Part shown: one piece after another, positions 24,083 to 34,937 of the stretch
How the letters are laid out: each line of letters begins with the position of its first letter
Numbering within the stretch: the stretch's first letter is position 1
NCBI GenBank assembly: GCA_021234155.1
Contig: JAJEKV010000002.1
Location: 40,537,841 to 40,601,840, forward strand
DNA from: Isoetes taiwanensis
Lineage: Eukaryota; Streptophyta; Lycopodiopsida; Isoetales; Isoetaceae
Reading direction: 5' to 3'
Length of the DNA: 64,000 bases
Notes under the pieces: model-generated
What the model was told of the DNA's origin: nothing
Database searches by the model: none
The model's input: the letters and a program-made list of their open reading frames with translations, nothing else
Position numbers and translations under genes: made by a program

Positions 24083-24200
24083 ATATACTGAGTATATTCC
24101 AGCATATACTCAGTATATCCCACAAACCCACATAAACGAGGGTTTGCCCCCCTAGGGGCAACCCAATAAACGAGGGTTTGCCCCCCTAGGGGCAACCCAA
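24083..24200. repeat. Hairpin plus two tandem hairpin units
   Basis: Perfect 15-bp arms (ATATACTGAGTATAT and its complement) at 24,083-24,097 and 24,104-24,118. Then a 34-bp unit is exactly duplicated (24,133-24,166 and 24,167-24,200), each copy holding the near-palindrome GGTTTGCCCCCCTAGGGGCA. A related TTGCCCTTTGGGGGCAA palindrome lies near 16,984. Confidence 0.8.
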
Positions 24201-24965
24201 AAAGTTAATTTTGGTGAAATAAAATCGTAAGGCATTACATTTCTTTGGCCCACCCTTTTTTTCCATATATCCATACCACAAGATGATTTTTAGGGCATCA
24301 AACAAACTGTTAATTTTACGGAAAAAGAATTTTTCAGATCAGTTTTTCTCTCCAGGTTTCCAGGTTTTTATTTTGTGTTGCTCATAAGATGCCGCTCTTC
24401 CCTTGTATGCCGCATTGTGGATTTTTTATCGATATGGCTTATTAGAGGCTTCAGTGGCTGTTTGTTGAAGCAATCTACATATTCTGGTATGGTAAGTTCC
24501 GTTGCATAGACTGGTAAGTCCATTGCACAAGTCACTTTAATATCATATTTTTTGCTGTTATTCTCAGGGTTAGATTGTGTTATTCATGAACAATTCAGGT
24601 AAGAGGGAAGCGGCAATGGAGATAAGCATTTTCATCTTCATTCCATCATTTTTACAGTGATTTCAGCCATGCTTGGAGCGATATCCGACTTATAAAGCAG
24701 TTTTATCCTTTGTACAATGCAGAGCAATCAATAGAAAGTGGATTCCCTCTTGAGGAGCATTTGAAGTCTGAAAGGTGGACATGGAACTTAGTATACTAGC
24801 TGGTAAGTTCCTCTTGCATTTTACATGATTAATACAAACATATGCATAACTCTAGATTATGTATTGGGGTCGGGGGCTTCAAACCGAAAAGGGGTCCCCC
24901 TTTCATTCCCCAACAAAATGGAAATTGGGTCGTAACAACCTAAGATTCCTCCCCCTTGCGTGCTC

Positions 24966-25123
24966 TGTAACGGGCCCATGGTAGACCACTCGAGTATTCG
25001 AACCTTGAATGTGCCTGTGGGGCGTTCCCGAGACACCGGCATAAATGGGTAGAAGCGACTACTCATAAACATCTAGACAGTTTTGCCCAGTTGGTTAAGG
25101 GCATGTCGGTTAGGAACGCTACA
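24966..25123 (+). mobile_element. 158-bp LTR (family A), copy 1
   Basis: Starts TGTAACGGGCCCATGG and ends AGGAACGCTACA, giving TG...CA termini with a TGTAACG/CGTTACA-like inverted end. Followed directly by a primer-binding site. Four copies in the window are each exactly 158 bp. The length fits a TRIM-like miniature LTR element. Confidence 0.75.
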
Positions 25124-25125
25124 GT

Positions 25126-25137
25126 TGGTATCAGAGC
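25126..25137 (+). promoter_or_regulatory. Retroelement primer-binding site
   Basis: TGGTATCAGAGC, the standard plant site complementary to initiator tRNA-Met, 2 nt after the LTR end. The matching minus-strand site is at 35,198-35,209. Confidence 0.85.
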
Positions 25138-25288
25138 GTGTTGGATCTTGGGGTGTTGACATTGATTTACAGATAATAGGTTGGATCCTTAGCTATTTGT
25201 ATTATATTTGAGACATTTGAATCATCTAATGCTCCAGTAAATCTATAACGACTCATAAGGACATGGATTAAATTTTAGAAGGTGAGAC

Positions 25289-25585
25289 TGTAATGATCCT
25301 GGCCACTTGATGGGCCAGTATACATACTCATGTGTGTATATACATGCTTGACATGCATGCAAGATAGAACATGCATGGAAGATGGACCATGCATGCATGC
25401 ATGCAGCATTGAGAGCATATAAGCAAGAGTTTTTTAGAGAGTTTAACGGGGATTAGAGTGAAGGTTTTTGCAAGAGTTTGCAAAGCAAGAAAGCAGAGGA
25501 GACATCGAGGAGGCAAAACCTTCAAGATCATGTCATGGACTGCATCAATCATCTTTTTCTTTCAGGTGAGGTTTGCCATGGATTC
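25289..25585 (+). mobile_element. LTR-like unit B, copy 1 (about 297 bp)
   Basis: Starts TGTAATGATCCTGG after a purine tract (AGAAGGTGAGAC) and ends GGATTCA. It contains a CATGCATG-rich stretch and a TATA-like CATATAAGCAAG (about 25,418). Other copies are at 29,243-29,543 (minus) and 34,617-34,937 (minus). The order A-LTR, primer site, short interior, purine tract, unit B is the same at 25 kb and 35 kb. Confidence 0.6.
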
Positions 25586-25723
25586 AATTGCTTGCTAGTA
25601 ATTCTAAATGGAGTAGAACATGATAGATTGACCTCCAATATGGCTTATGAGTAGAAGACTTTGCTTGAACAAGTAAAGGATATTCGAGCATGAAGAGCTT
25701 GGCAGCATAATCAAGTAGTAAGA

Positions 25724-25935
25724 ACATGCAACTACTATCATATCTCAATATCTAGCATTTCCAACTTAAAAATCCATATAGTCTAAAGATCACAACTGCA
25801 TGTAACTCTTGCCGACTGATTGTAAACCCAAGTTGCATCTTCAGGTGCCAATAATACAATTAACTCCTTAGCCTTAGTATTATTAACCTTGTATTCCATA
25901 ACTTCTTAGTTAAAGTAAATTCAACCACTACCTGC
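25724..25935 (+). repeat. Dispersed repeat T, copy 1
   Basis: Begins AACATGCAACTACTATCATA and ends near AATTCAACCACTA. Other copies: 27,578-27,787 (plus), 27,829-28,070 (minus), 29,178-29,237 (plus, partial). It lies downstream of unit B at two places, so it may be part of one larger broken element. Confidence 0.7.
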
Positions 25936-27560
25936 CGAGTTGACCCTCATGGCAACTCGGGATCTTGTCTAAACTTTACTAGATCTAGATTGGTGAAGAA
26001 TTTAATCTTCCGATAGATAATTGAAAATGATTTTCTTTATGTATATAACTAATATCCAACCATTGTAATATAGTTTGAAAAGAAATACACCCGTTGTTCA
26101 ACATCAAAACTAGGATTCAGATTCTAGAATACTCCAAACTCAGCCACGATCCCCGGCTACACTGTTGTCGCTAGCTTGACCACTACTTGCTAATCCACTG
26201 CACAATGCACTCAAGGGGGTTAGTCCTCGTGACTAAGTGGGGATTCCATGGCTGCCTCTGCATGCATAGAACATCTTGCAATCTTGGATAACAAATATAA
26301 CAACTCAAAGACATAAGAACCTATGGTGCAACGCTAGACTATGACAATAAAAAAACATCATGAACATCAAGAGAAAAGAACATAACCAGAGTACCAAACC
26401 ATCATAAACAAACTCTGGGACAATGGGTAGCTCAAACAAATTTACATACAGATCCCGTTAGCAAAGATGTTGCCCAACCAAATTTTACATTCCAAGCCCT
26501 GTAGCGAGTGGTGGGGTGAACCTCATATGTGCATACCCTCTCAGCCCACATCTGGCATTGGAGGACCTCTTACCATGGGAGTTCACAAGAGTTGACTGAC
26601 GTAGCAATCTCGGCCAGGAGAACTAACGCCCGGTGTCACAGAGCACAAATATAGAGAAAATAGAACATGATCATGCCGGAACAACCCAGGCCACCGAACC
26701 TGGAAGTCCGAGCCCGGAGGATCCAAATACATAACAGAATACCAAGGACAACAGTGAGACAATGTAAAGACCATGACATGTGTGTTCCTTAGACATAGAC
26801 TAAACATGTGCCCAGACCTTGCCCTTGCCAAGGTTGACCGTACAACCTTACCATGTCAAAGTTGAAGATATTTTATTAGGAATTTCTTTTAGATCTTGAA
26901 ATGGTCTATGAATACCTATTATCTATTCACTTGAGATTCAAATTTCAAGATTGCACAACAATGCAATAAACCATTATCTATATCAATGCTCTAGTAAGAA
27001 GTAATTTTTCAGTGGTCATTCAAATGCTAAATGCTGTATTCAATCATTCATCTTAGATTTATAAAGATCGATCCAGCATTCTAGCCGGACCGACCTGATA
27101 CTCCCTTGCCGTTCTGAGCTTTCCAAATTCAAACTTCCTCTTGCCTCCATTTTATTCGATCCATGTTTGACCTAGGATTAATGCTAAATAAGGCAGATGG
27201 CTCAATAACGAATTTTCCTCCTTCCTCACTATAGGTTAATGTCACTATGGTTTAACCATTGACCATTAACCTTGTCTTAGGTTTAATAATTCAATAATAA
27301 TCAGATGTTCATTCTCACTTAAACTCAAGTGTATGCTATCGCCCCAAATATTACATGATCATTTCTTTTCAAGTAGCAATTTAAATAAAAACCCAATAAC
27401 ATCCAACTTGTCGATGTAGCTTACTCAAACAACTGCTATAAGGTCGGTGCAGAACTACCCCCTTATCCAATGTGGCTAAATTACCACCTTAACAATAATA
27501 TATTTCTATTAAGAACACTTAGCTATGACTTTAAAATATTCATAATGAAAGCTCGCTTAC
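25936..27560. other. Spacer between repeat T copies
   Basis: No gene recognised. A minus-strand frame at 26,583-26,831 has no known motif. This may be the interior of a decayed element bounded by repeat T copies. Confidence 0.35.
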
Positions 27561-27580
27561 CTTAGATAAGGGATTTAAAC

Positions 27581-28058
27581 ATGCAACTACTATCATATCT
27601 CAATATCTAGCATTTCCAACTTTAAAATCATATAGTCCCAAAGACCAATTTTTGTAACTCTTCTTGCTTTGATCATAAAGTCGCTGCATTTTCAAAAGCC
27701 AATAATACAATTAACTCCTTAGCCTTAGTGTTATTAACCTTGTATTCCATAACTTCTTAGTTAAAAGTAAATTCAACCACTAAAACAAATGCATGTTCTT
27801 ACTACTTGATTAAGAACATGCATGCATGTCAAGTAGTAAGAACATGCATTTGTTTTAGTGGTTGAATTTACTTTAACTAAGAAGTTATGGAATATAAGGT
27901 TAATAACACTAAGGCTAAGGAGTTAATTGTATTATTGGCACCTGAAGATGCAGCTTGGGTTTACGATCAGTCGGCAAGAGTTACATGCAGTTGTGGTCTT
28001 TAGACTATATGGATTTTTAAGTTGGAAATGCTAGATATTGAGATATGATAGTAGTTGC
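27581..28058. repeat. Large hairpin of two inverted repeat T copies
   Basis: Arms 27,581-27,809 and 27,829-28,058 are reverse complements over about 230 bp with scattered differences and a 19-nt CATG-rich loop. The right arm is closer to the 25.7-kb copy than to its own left arm (it keeps the GCCGACTGAT-type block that the left arm lacks). Confidence 0.8.
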
Positions 28059-28104
28059 GGAACTATCCCCATAACTTAGCTAAGACTTTAAAATATTCAT
28101 AATG

Positions 28105-29149
28105 TCGTCGATTCGCGTAGCGAATCGCCATTCTTGCTCAAGACGAGCATGCATGCATTGCATGCGTCGCATGCATGCATCGCATGCGTTTTGGGCCGTT
28201 CTTCAGGTTGGGCGTTTGCTACTTATTGCGGAGTTCTTTATCAATGTTTCATCGGCGCTTCCTCTTTTCTCAGCAGTACCTTATTCTCTTTGAATTGTTT
28301 CCAGGCAGGGGAGGGGCTTCTTCCTGCCTGGTTTGGCCAATTTGGCGTTGCTTTCCCGCCGTCCTTTCCCGCCTTTAGCCTTCATCCCGTGGACCTTCGC
28401 CCCTCGATCCTAGTTTGTTAAGAAAGTCCTTTGGTATTCGGGTGCTTTGTTGGTTTCATGCGAAGTCGCAGCAGAATCGTCGCCGATTCGCAGAAGCGAA
28501 TCGCCATTCTTGCTCAAGACGAGCATGCATGCATTGCATGCGCCGCATGCATGCATCGCATGCTTTGGACCGCTCTTCAGGTTGGGCGTTTGCTACTTAT
28601 TATTGCGGAGTTCTTCATCAACGCTTTCATCGGCGCGCTCCTCTTCTCTCAAGAAGATCTTATTCTCTTTGAACCCACCCTCCCCCTTCTTTGTTTTTAT
28701 ATTTTGTACAAGTTCTGCTTATCATGTTTTTCCACCCAAAGGTGATGCTTTTTTCCACCCATTGGGTGATGCTATTCTTTGGTATGTTTCTCGCTTGTTG
28801 TGTTGGTGATGTGCGGTGTACGTTGGCGGCGAAGCCATCCGCTTTGACTTCTCCATGGGGGTTTTGGGAGCGATTCTATGCCTTACGCTTGTCTAAGCCC
28901 CTTGTCAAGGCTTATCACTAGGGTTTTTCCTCGAAAACCCGAAAGGGCGGGGTTTTTTAATCCCGGTGATAAGCTTTCGGCAGGTACATCAGCCACTCAT
29001 CTATTAGCATTGTATTTGTTTTTGGGGTCCAAATGATATAATTGGATTTTCCCTTTATTTTTCGTGGGTAGTTCGCATGTGTGCGGCTATCCACTGTCCA
29101 CCATTGTAGAAATCAGCTGAGATGAATGAGAAGCCTATCGCAGTGCAAG
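28105..29149. mobile_element. 1.05-kb foreign-looking insertion
   Basis: The flanks read AAAATATTCATAATG before it and AATGAAAGCTC after it. The uninterrupted sequence survives at about 27,530-27,550, so this is an insertion with AATG repeated at both ends. It is visibly more GC-rich than its surroundings and holds two copies of a roughly 200-bp segment about 370 bp apart (from 28,105 and 28,478), each with GCATGCATGC-rich DNA and a hydrophobic frame (VGRLLLI.AEFFIN). A 65-nt hairpin at 28,910-28,974 (CTTATCAC...GGTGATAAG) and another at 29,066-29,096 follow. Organelle-derived DNA is possible but not shown. Confidence 0.6.
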
Positions 29150-29242
29150 AATGAAAGCTCACTTTCCTTAGATAAGGGATTTAAACATGCAACTACTCTC
29201 ATATCTCAATATCTAGAATTTCCAACTTAAAAATCCATAGTC

Positions 29243-29543
29243 TGAATGCACAGCAAAATCCCATCTGAAAGAAAAAGAGTCCATGACGTGATTTCTAAGG
29301 TTTCGCCTCATCGGTGTCTCCTCTACTTTCTTGCTTTGCAAACTCTTGCAAAAACCTTCACGTCTCCAATCTCCACTGAGCTCTTCAAAAAACTCTTGCT
29401 TATACGCTCTCCATGCTACATGCATGTTCCATCTTCCATGCATGTTCTATCTTGGATGCATGTTCCATCTTGCATGCATGTCAAACATGCATATATGCAC
29501 ACGAGTACGTGTACTGGCCCATCAACTGGCCAGGATCGTTACA
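29243..29543 (-). mobile_element. LTR-like unit B, copy 2
   Basis: Reverse-oriented copy ending GGATCGTTACA. Only 5 bp (GTTAC) separate it from the adjacent A-LTR, so the primer-site interior seen at 25 and 35 kb is missing here. Confidence 0.6.
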
Positions 29544-29548
29544 GTTAC

Positions 29549-29706
29549 TGTAACATTCTTAATCGACATGCCCTTAACCAAGTGGGCAAAACCGTCTAGA
29601 CGTTTATGAGTAGTCGCTTCTACCCATTTATGCCGGTGTCTCGGGAACGCCCCACAGGCACATTCAAGGATCGAATACTCGAGTGGTCTACCATGGGCTC
29701 GTTGCA
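29549..29706 (-). mobile_element. 158-bp LTR (family A), copy 2
   Basis: Reverse orientation, TGTAACATTC to GGGCTCGTTGCA. Together with copy 3 it forms an inverted pair with a 135-bp spacer. Confidence 0.75.
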
Positions 29707-29841
29707 GTCTCTCCCACTAGAACTATGCTCGTCCTCGAGCATCCAAGGCTATACCATGTCACAATTACCAAGTCTTTGCAAATTACCCATGCATATAGGC
29801 ACCCATGGAGACTCGAACTCGAGACCTTCTTTGATACCAAC

Positions 29842-29999
29842 TGTAACGGGCCCATGGTAGACCGCTCGAGTATTCGATCCTTGAATGTGCCTGTGGGGCG
29901 TTCCCGAGACACCGACATAAATGGGTAGAAGCGAGTACTCATAAACGTCTAGATGATTTTGCCCAGTTGGTTAAGGGCATGTCGGTCAGGAACATTACA
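29842..29999 (+). mobile_element. 158-bp LTR (family A), copy 3
   Basis: Forward orientation. Unusually, the bases before it (TTGATACCAAC) are a reverse-complement primer-site sequence, which belongs next to the other end of the LTR. This suggests an inversion or self-insertion event. Confidence 0.75.
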
Positions 30000-30533
30000 G
30001 TCCAAACTACGTCAACCAAAACATAGACATCACAAGAACCCCAGGTGTAAGACTTGACCCCCACCTGGAAATACTTTGCTCCTTCTCCCTGGTTCAATTC
30101 TGATCAATCTGGTGCAAGCGCACCCTCCACAACAAAAAAGGCTACTTTCCCATGAAAAACTCCTTCCCAAGAAATCCAGAATAATATTGTTGCGCTTATA
30201 TAGTCTAACAATGACCTTGCATGCATGCACACACTGCATGCACGGACACATTGCATGCATGTATTCCTAGCGTATAATCATTTATTTCACCATCGACCAT
30301 TCTTAGGCCCAAATCAGCCTTCTCCATGCAATTTCGACCTAATTTATATCACTTTACTTGGATTTACCTTCTACTTTTCCATGCTCATACGATTGCAAAT
30401 GAAGCTTATCCTTCTGCACATAATCTTATCTTGCAAACCAGCTAGTATATTACAACAATCACATGAATAATTCCTTGAAAAGTCAAGAGAAGATCTGGCC
30501 TCACGTATCTAGCCTCTAACATAACATGATGCA
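30000..30533. other. Spacer with CATGCATG-rich tract
   Basis: CATG-rich repeats at about 30,218-30,265. No supported gene. Confidence 0.4.
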
Positions 30534-31867
30534 AATCCAAGCATGGAATAAATTACTAATCCTATATTTTAGTGTAGCCAAAATAGGTTTAGCTAAACCT
30601 TCAAATTGGGGCTAGAAGTTTCTAACACTTGGCTAAACTAAATGGTTTTTCACCATCACAGTTTCTTACTTTTGGCTAAACATTCACAAAATGGAAAGGC
30701 AAATATTAGCCATCACGCTATAGTAATTTAAAAAAATCCAAGCATTTTGGCAAAGACATTGAATTTATTGTAAATACATAAATCAAGACACAAACATACA
30801 TGAACATGTTCAAAAACCTAAAAAACAAAAGGGACTACATTGTTCCTTTTCCTCTGGCTCTTCTGGCCGATTCTTCAGGCCAACTCCGGCGAAAGCGTTG
30901 ATGATTTTTCTCTGGTTACCAATAGGGTTCATGTTAGCGCTTCTCAGAGTCATGGCAGCTTTGGTCCCAAGCGTCGGATTAGCCATAGCTTTAGAAGCTC
31001 TGCTTGGCATAACAATACGCCTGAAAGGGAAACCGCCAAATACCAGAAAGCGAGTTCTTTTGTATGCAACCACGTAACACTTCTTGATCCGTAATGCTAT
31101 CTGGCGTGCTAAAAAGAAGAGTTACGGCACTAACCTACGAAAGATAAGCGTAGTATCGTAAAATCCCGGGCGCCGATCAAGACAAGAAGGTTAACAAGAT
31201 GCGTAACGCAAGACGCAAAAATCAATGGAAAATCTACTCCCCGCAGGGGATTTAGCAAAGGTGTCCGAGGGAACAACCCGCAGGAGCCATATCCGCTGAG
31301 ATTCAAATTTCACCGCTTGCGTGACCGCCATGGATTGGCCGGGCTTTGGGAGCTTTTGTTGGATGCATCGGAGTTGTGGATGCTTCTGCAGATATGGCGG
31401 ATGTCCGATGCCAGGAAGGATGGGGAGCTTGTTATAATGTAAGTGAACTTACAGAAAATTCTTGCCCTAGAATCGTAGTCATGCTTCCGCCCAATTACAA
31501 GCTTCCTGCTATGTCGCAGAATCTACAATTAAAATATCTTCTGAGATCTTTACTCAATTGATCTGCTGCAGAAGTGAGAGAATCCGTCATATTCGTCATT
31601 GTTCTATCTCCATCTCCTTCCTTCGCCATATTCATCCGCCTTCGCATTTGGGTGCCAAATCTCTTCCGCCTTCGCATTTGATTCATCCGCCACATGCCTT
31701 TTGGGTGCTTCCGGCGCTTTTTTAGTCCGATTTTTAGGGCTGACTTCCCCCACTAGTCGAGAATATAATTGTTCTTTTATATATATTGTTTTTTTAATTA
31801 ATTATAATAATGTTAATTATATTTATTAATTATATTGATTATTATAATTATATTGATTATAATTACT

Positions 31868-32135
31868 AAAGGTTGCCCATTTCCCATCTTTGCCCCTTTG
31901 CCCTTTCTCCCTTCCCATTCCTTTGCCCATCCCCCTCCTCCCCTTTCTTTGCCCCCTCCCCGCCTGCCTCTTGCCCATCTTCCTTCCCTTCTCCAGTTGC
32001 CTCTCTCCCATCCTCCTCCCCTCTCCGGTTGCCTCTTTCCCATCCCCCCCCCATTGCCTCTTGCCCGTCCTCCTCCCCCTCTCTACTTGCCTCTTGCCAC
32101 CCTCCGACCCCCTTCAAACCTTCTCACCATCTCCC
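31868..32135 (+). repeat. Polypyrimidine tract with degenerate 40-45-bp repeat
   Basis: About 270 bases almost all C or T, built on GCCTCTTGCCCATCCTCC-like units, immediately after an almost pure AT stretch (31,790-31,865). Such tracts can form triplex DNA. The long frames on both strands are a composition effect. Confidence 0.8.
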
Positions 32136-32725
32136 CTTCTTTTCTCGGTTTGTTGTTTGTAAATATTATTGTTGTTTTATTAAGACACAATTCTATTCAA
32201 GTAGTCTACTCAAAAAAAAAAAATGAGTATGAGTCCCATTTTCAGTCCGAGTCCCAAAATTCGAGATTTGTCCCACTTTAATTAAATACGACTTAGGGTT
32301 TATTTTTTTCTTTTTCTTTTTTTCCACTTTCTTTCTTGAAGAATCCGCCAGAAGAGCTTCAAGCCAGGAGAGCTTCAAGAATAGGAAGGTCCTCATGAAT
32401 CCAATAGGAAGAGAGATGAAGTAGCAGATGTTTTTGTTATGCCTTCATGCAAGGTTTCATAGTCGGAATAAAAAAAAGCCATCCTCATCCTATCGCCATA
32501 GCCGGTTCTGCCATAGCCTGAAGAACAAGAACGCCATAGCCGCCTGAAGAACAAGAACGCCATAGCCGTTGATGGGTATCCACGATGGCAGGACTCCGAA
32601 ACCGTCCCAAAGGTATGTACCAAATTGCTATGTACTAAATTTCAAATTTTAAGTATGGGCGGGAAAAAAGAGCGGGGTAAAAAGAGCGGGGAGGGTCCAT
32701 TTTTTCCATAGGAAATACATGTTGA

Positions 32726-33125
32726 GGGCATTTTTCATAAAAATGCATAGAATATTGTGGTTATTGGAAAATACATAATATTAGGATATTGTGCTTATTA
32801 AAAAATATATAGTAATACATGGAGAGGGCATTTTTCATAAAAAATGCATAGAATATTGTGCTTGTTGGAAAATACATAATATAGGATATTGTGCTTATTG
32901 AAAAATATATAGTAATATATGGAGAGGGCATTTTTCATAAAAAAAAAAAAATGCATAGAATATTGTGGTTGTTGGAAAATGCATAATATAGGATATTGTG
33001 CTTATTGAAAAATATATAGTAATATATGGAGAGGGCATTTTTCATAAAAAAAATGCATAGAATATTGTGGTTATTGGAAAATACATAATATAGGATATTG
33101 TGCTTATTGAAAAATATATAGTACA
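32726..33125. repeat. Minisatellite, four units of about 100 bp
   Basis: Units start GGGCATTTTTCATAAA at about 32,726, 32,826, 32,926 and 33,033. The third is longer because of an A run. The minus strand is open through it, giving a repeating FFNKHNILYY peptide, but nothing suggests expression. Confidence 0.85.
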
Positions 33126-33261
33126 TAGTGTCCCATTTGGAAAATCTATATTTGAAATAAGCTATGGGTAAACATTGATATATTATAAAAGGGGCAGGGA
33201 TATATCTCAGAGGCAAATCGCGCATTTCTTGAACCTCGCTCAGTTTTCCACCACGAAGCCG

Positions 33262-33706
33262 CCTTTCTCGACTCGCGAGTCGAGAAAGGTCCTCAGGACT
33301 GCGTTTCTCGACCTCAGAACTCTGTTTTTCACTTTGAGCTTCCTTTCTCAACCCCCCAAAACTGCGTTTTTTTACTCTCAGATGCTTTTCTCGACCCACG
33401 AGTCGAGAAAGGCCCTTAAAAAAAATCTTCTTGAAAAAAAAACTTTTTTTTTCCTAGTTGAAAAAAAAAGGAAAAAAAAAATTTTTTTACTCAGAGCTAC
33501 GTTTCTCGACTCGCGAGTCGAGAAAGGCCATTAGAGGGGCCTTGAGGGTCTTTCTCGACTTCGAAGTCGAGAAAGGTTCTAAAAAAAAAAAAAAAAATTT
33601 TGCCTACTTAGAAAAAGAAGGAATTTTTTTTTTCTTGTTTTTTTGTTTTTTTGGGCTCTAAGCTACATCAGAGGGGCCTTTCTCGACTCGCGAGTCGAGA
33701 AAGGCC
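33262..33706. repeat. Cluster 2 of the TTTCTCGACT palindromes
   Basis: Five full copies in 445 bp: 33,262-33,289 (perfect, 28 bp), 33,385-33,412, 33,502-33,525 (perfect), 33,550-33,575 (perfect, centre TTCGAA) and 33,675-33,706 (perfect, 32 bp). Half sites lie near 33,303 and 33,341. Centres differ while arms are kept. Spacers are rich in A or T runs. Confidence 0.9.
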
Positions 33707-33869
33707 TCATACCTACATTCTTCAGAAATGGCCCTTAGAACTGGTTGTTTTCTTATTTGTATTGTCTCAGCAGCATCACTTGCACTAACTTGATTTTGCC
33801 TTTCCCAGATTCGTCGCGAACGAAAAGGACATGATCGGAGCCATCTCAGGCTAGCGTGTTCAGATTTCT

Positions 33870-34248
33870 ATTCTCTTCAAGTTGCTCTTGTGGCTTGGAA
33901 CGCCTCAGACCTTGCTCTGCATGTTGTTCCCAGTAGGTGGTCTGTGTGCGAAGATGATGTAATATTTGTGTCAGCCCGACCATCATGGTATCTTCAGCCA
34001 TTGTAAACTTTGGTTTCAATCTAGAACTTTGGTTTCAATCTTTAATGAATTTCCTTTGTTTCAGTTGCATTGTTCTTGTTCTCGACTCGCTAACCAGGGA
34101 AAACTGGAGGAAAGCTTCGATGCAGAGTTCTAGACAAAAAATCGAATTAAGGATAGTTTTCGGGTCGGGGTGCTCCTTTTCATGTAAATTAACAGGGTTC
34201 CGAAAAAAAATGGGAATGGAATGAGTCCCACTTTAATTAAATACGACT
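33870..34248 (+). mobile_element. 3' end of the unclassified repeat family (copy 2)
   Basis: Matches 11,720-12,127 and stops exactly where the host CATGGAATAAA element resumes at 34,249, so the AATACGACTT end is a real boundary. Confidence 0.65.
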
Positions 34249-34616
34249 TCCCTATTTGAAATTTCTTAAAGTTACATATATTGGTGTTGAATTTCAGACT
34301 AATCTATCCATTTTTCCAAGCCCACTCTATCTTAAGTTTAGCTAATCGATGTCCTGATGGATATGTCTGGAGGTAAAGGTTTGGCTATTCAACCTAAAAA
34401 TTCACTTGGGTGGCAAAACAATTAGACTAAAATTTTCTTTTTTTTTGGGCATTTTTTCCATTTACTTTAGCCATTTTCCTTGGTGAAACTACTACAAAAT
34501 AGCCATTTGGCTAACCTTAGCCGTTATTTTATTCCATGAATCCAAGCTTTTCCTCAACTCAAGAACATATGCAACTTTAGCTATGGCAACATTTGAAACA
34601 TCAGATTGAATCCACG

Positions 34617-34937
34617 GCAAAACCCCACCTGAAAGAAAAAGATGATTGATGCAGTCCATGACATGATCTTACAGGTTTTGTCTCCTCGATGTCTCCTCTG
34701 CTTTCTTGCTTTGCAAACTCTTGCAAAAACCTTCACTCCAATCTCCGTTAAGCTCTCTAAAAAACTCTTGCTTATATGCTCTCAATGCTGCATGCATGCA
34801 TGCATGTTCCATGTTCCATGTTCCATGTTCCATGCATGTTCTATCTTGCATGCATATTCTATCTTGCATGCATGTCAAGCACGCATATATGCACATGAGT
34901 ATGTATACTGGCCAATCAAGTAGCCAGGATCGTTACA
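34617..34937 (-). mobile_element. LTR-like unit B, copy 3
   Basis: Reverse copy of 25,289-25,585 with an expanded CATGTTC/CATGCATG stretch (34,790-34,875). It is followed on the plus strand by the reverse of the purine tract and interior. Confidence 0.6.

Larger units (their letters stand above)
30542..34538. mobile_element. CATGGAATAAA element, copy 2 (4.0 kb with cargo)
   Basis: The ends are CATGGAATAAA and its perfect complement TTTATTCCATG, flanked by a perfect 8-bp duplication AATCCAAG (30,534-30,541 and 34,539-34,546). The outer parts (30,542-30,853 and 34,249-34,538) match copy 1 at 18.4-19.1 kb. The middle 3.4 kb replaces about 60 bp of copy 1 and carries unrelated DNA: a partial frame at 30,840-31,100, an AT-rich patch, a pyrimidine tract, a minisatellite, palindrome cluster 2 and the end of another repeat family. 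No transposase motif was seen inside. Confidence 0.75.

Noticed and set aside
24966-25123. Cassandra-type TRIM with a 5S rRNA segment
   Set aside because: LTR size and primer site are compatible, but I could not find the conserved 5S internal-promoter sequence in the 158 bp.
28085-28700. Protein-coding gene pair with hydrophobic segments
   Set aside because: The frames overlap CATG-rich repeats in three registers and diverge after the duplicated segment; no start or domain can be defended.
29590-29705. tRNA gene
   Set aside because: GGTTCGAATAC-like and CAGTTGGTTAAGG-like strings occur in the 158-bp LTR but on opposite strands and at wrong spacing, with no cloverleaf.
31813-32281. Several open frames of 60-148 codons on both strands
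   Set aside because: They fall in a C/T-rich tract where stops are rare on both strands; no motif and no codon structure.
32935-33399. 154-codon minus-strand frame
   Set aside because: Mostly the 100-bp minisatellite and the palindrome cluster read as protein.
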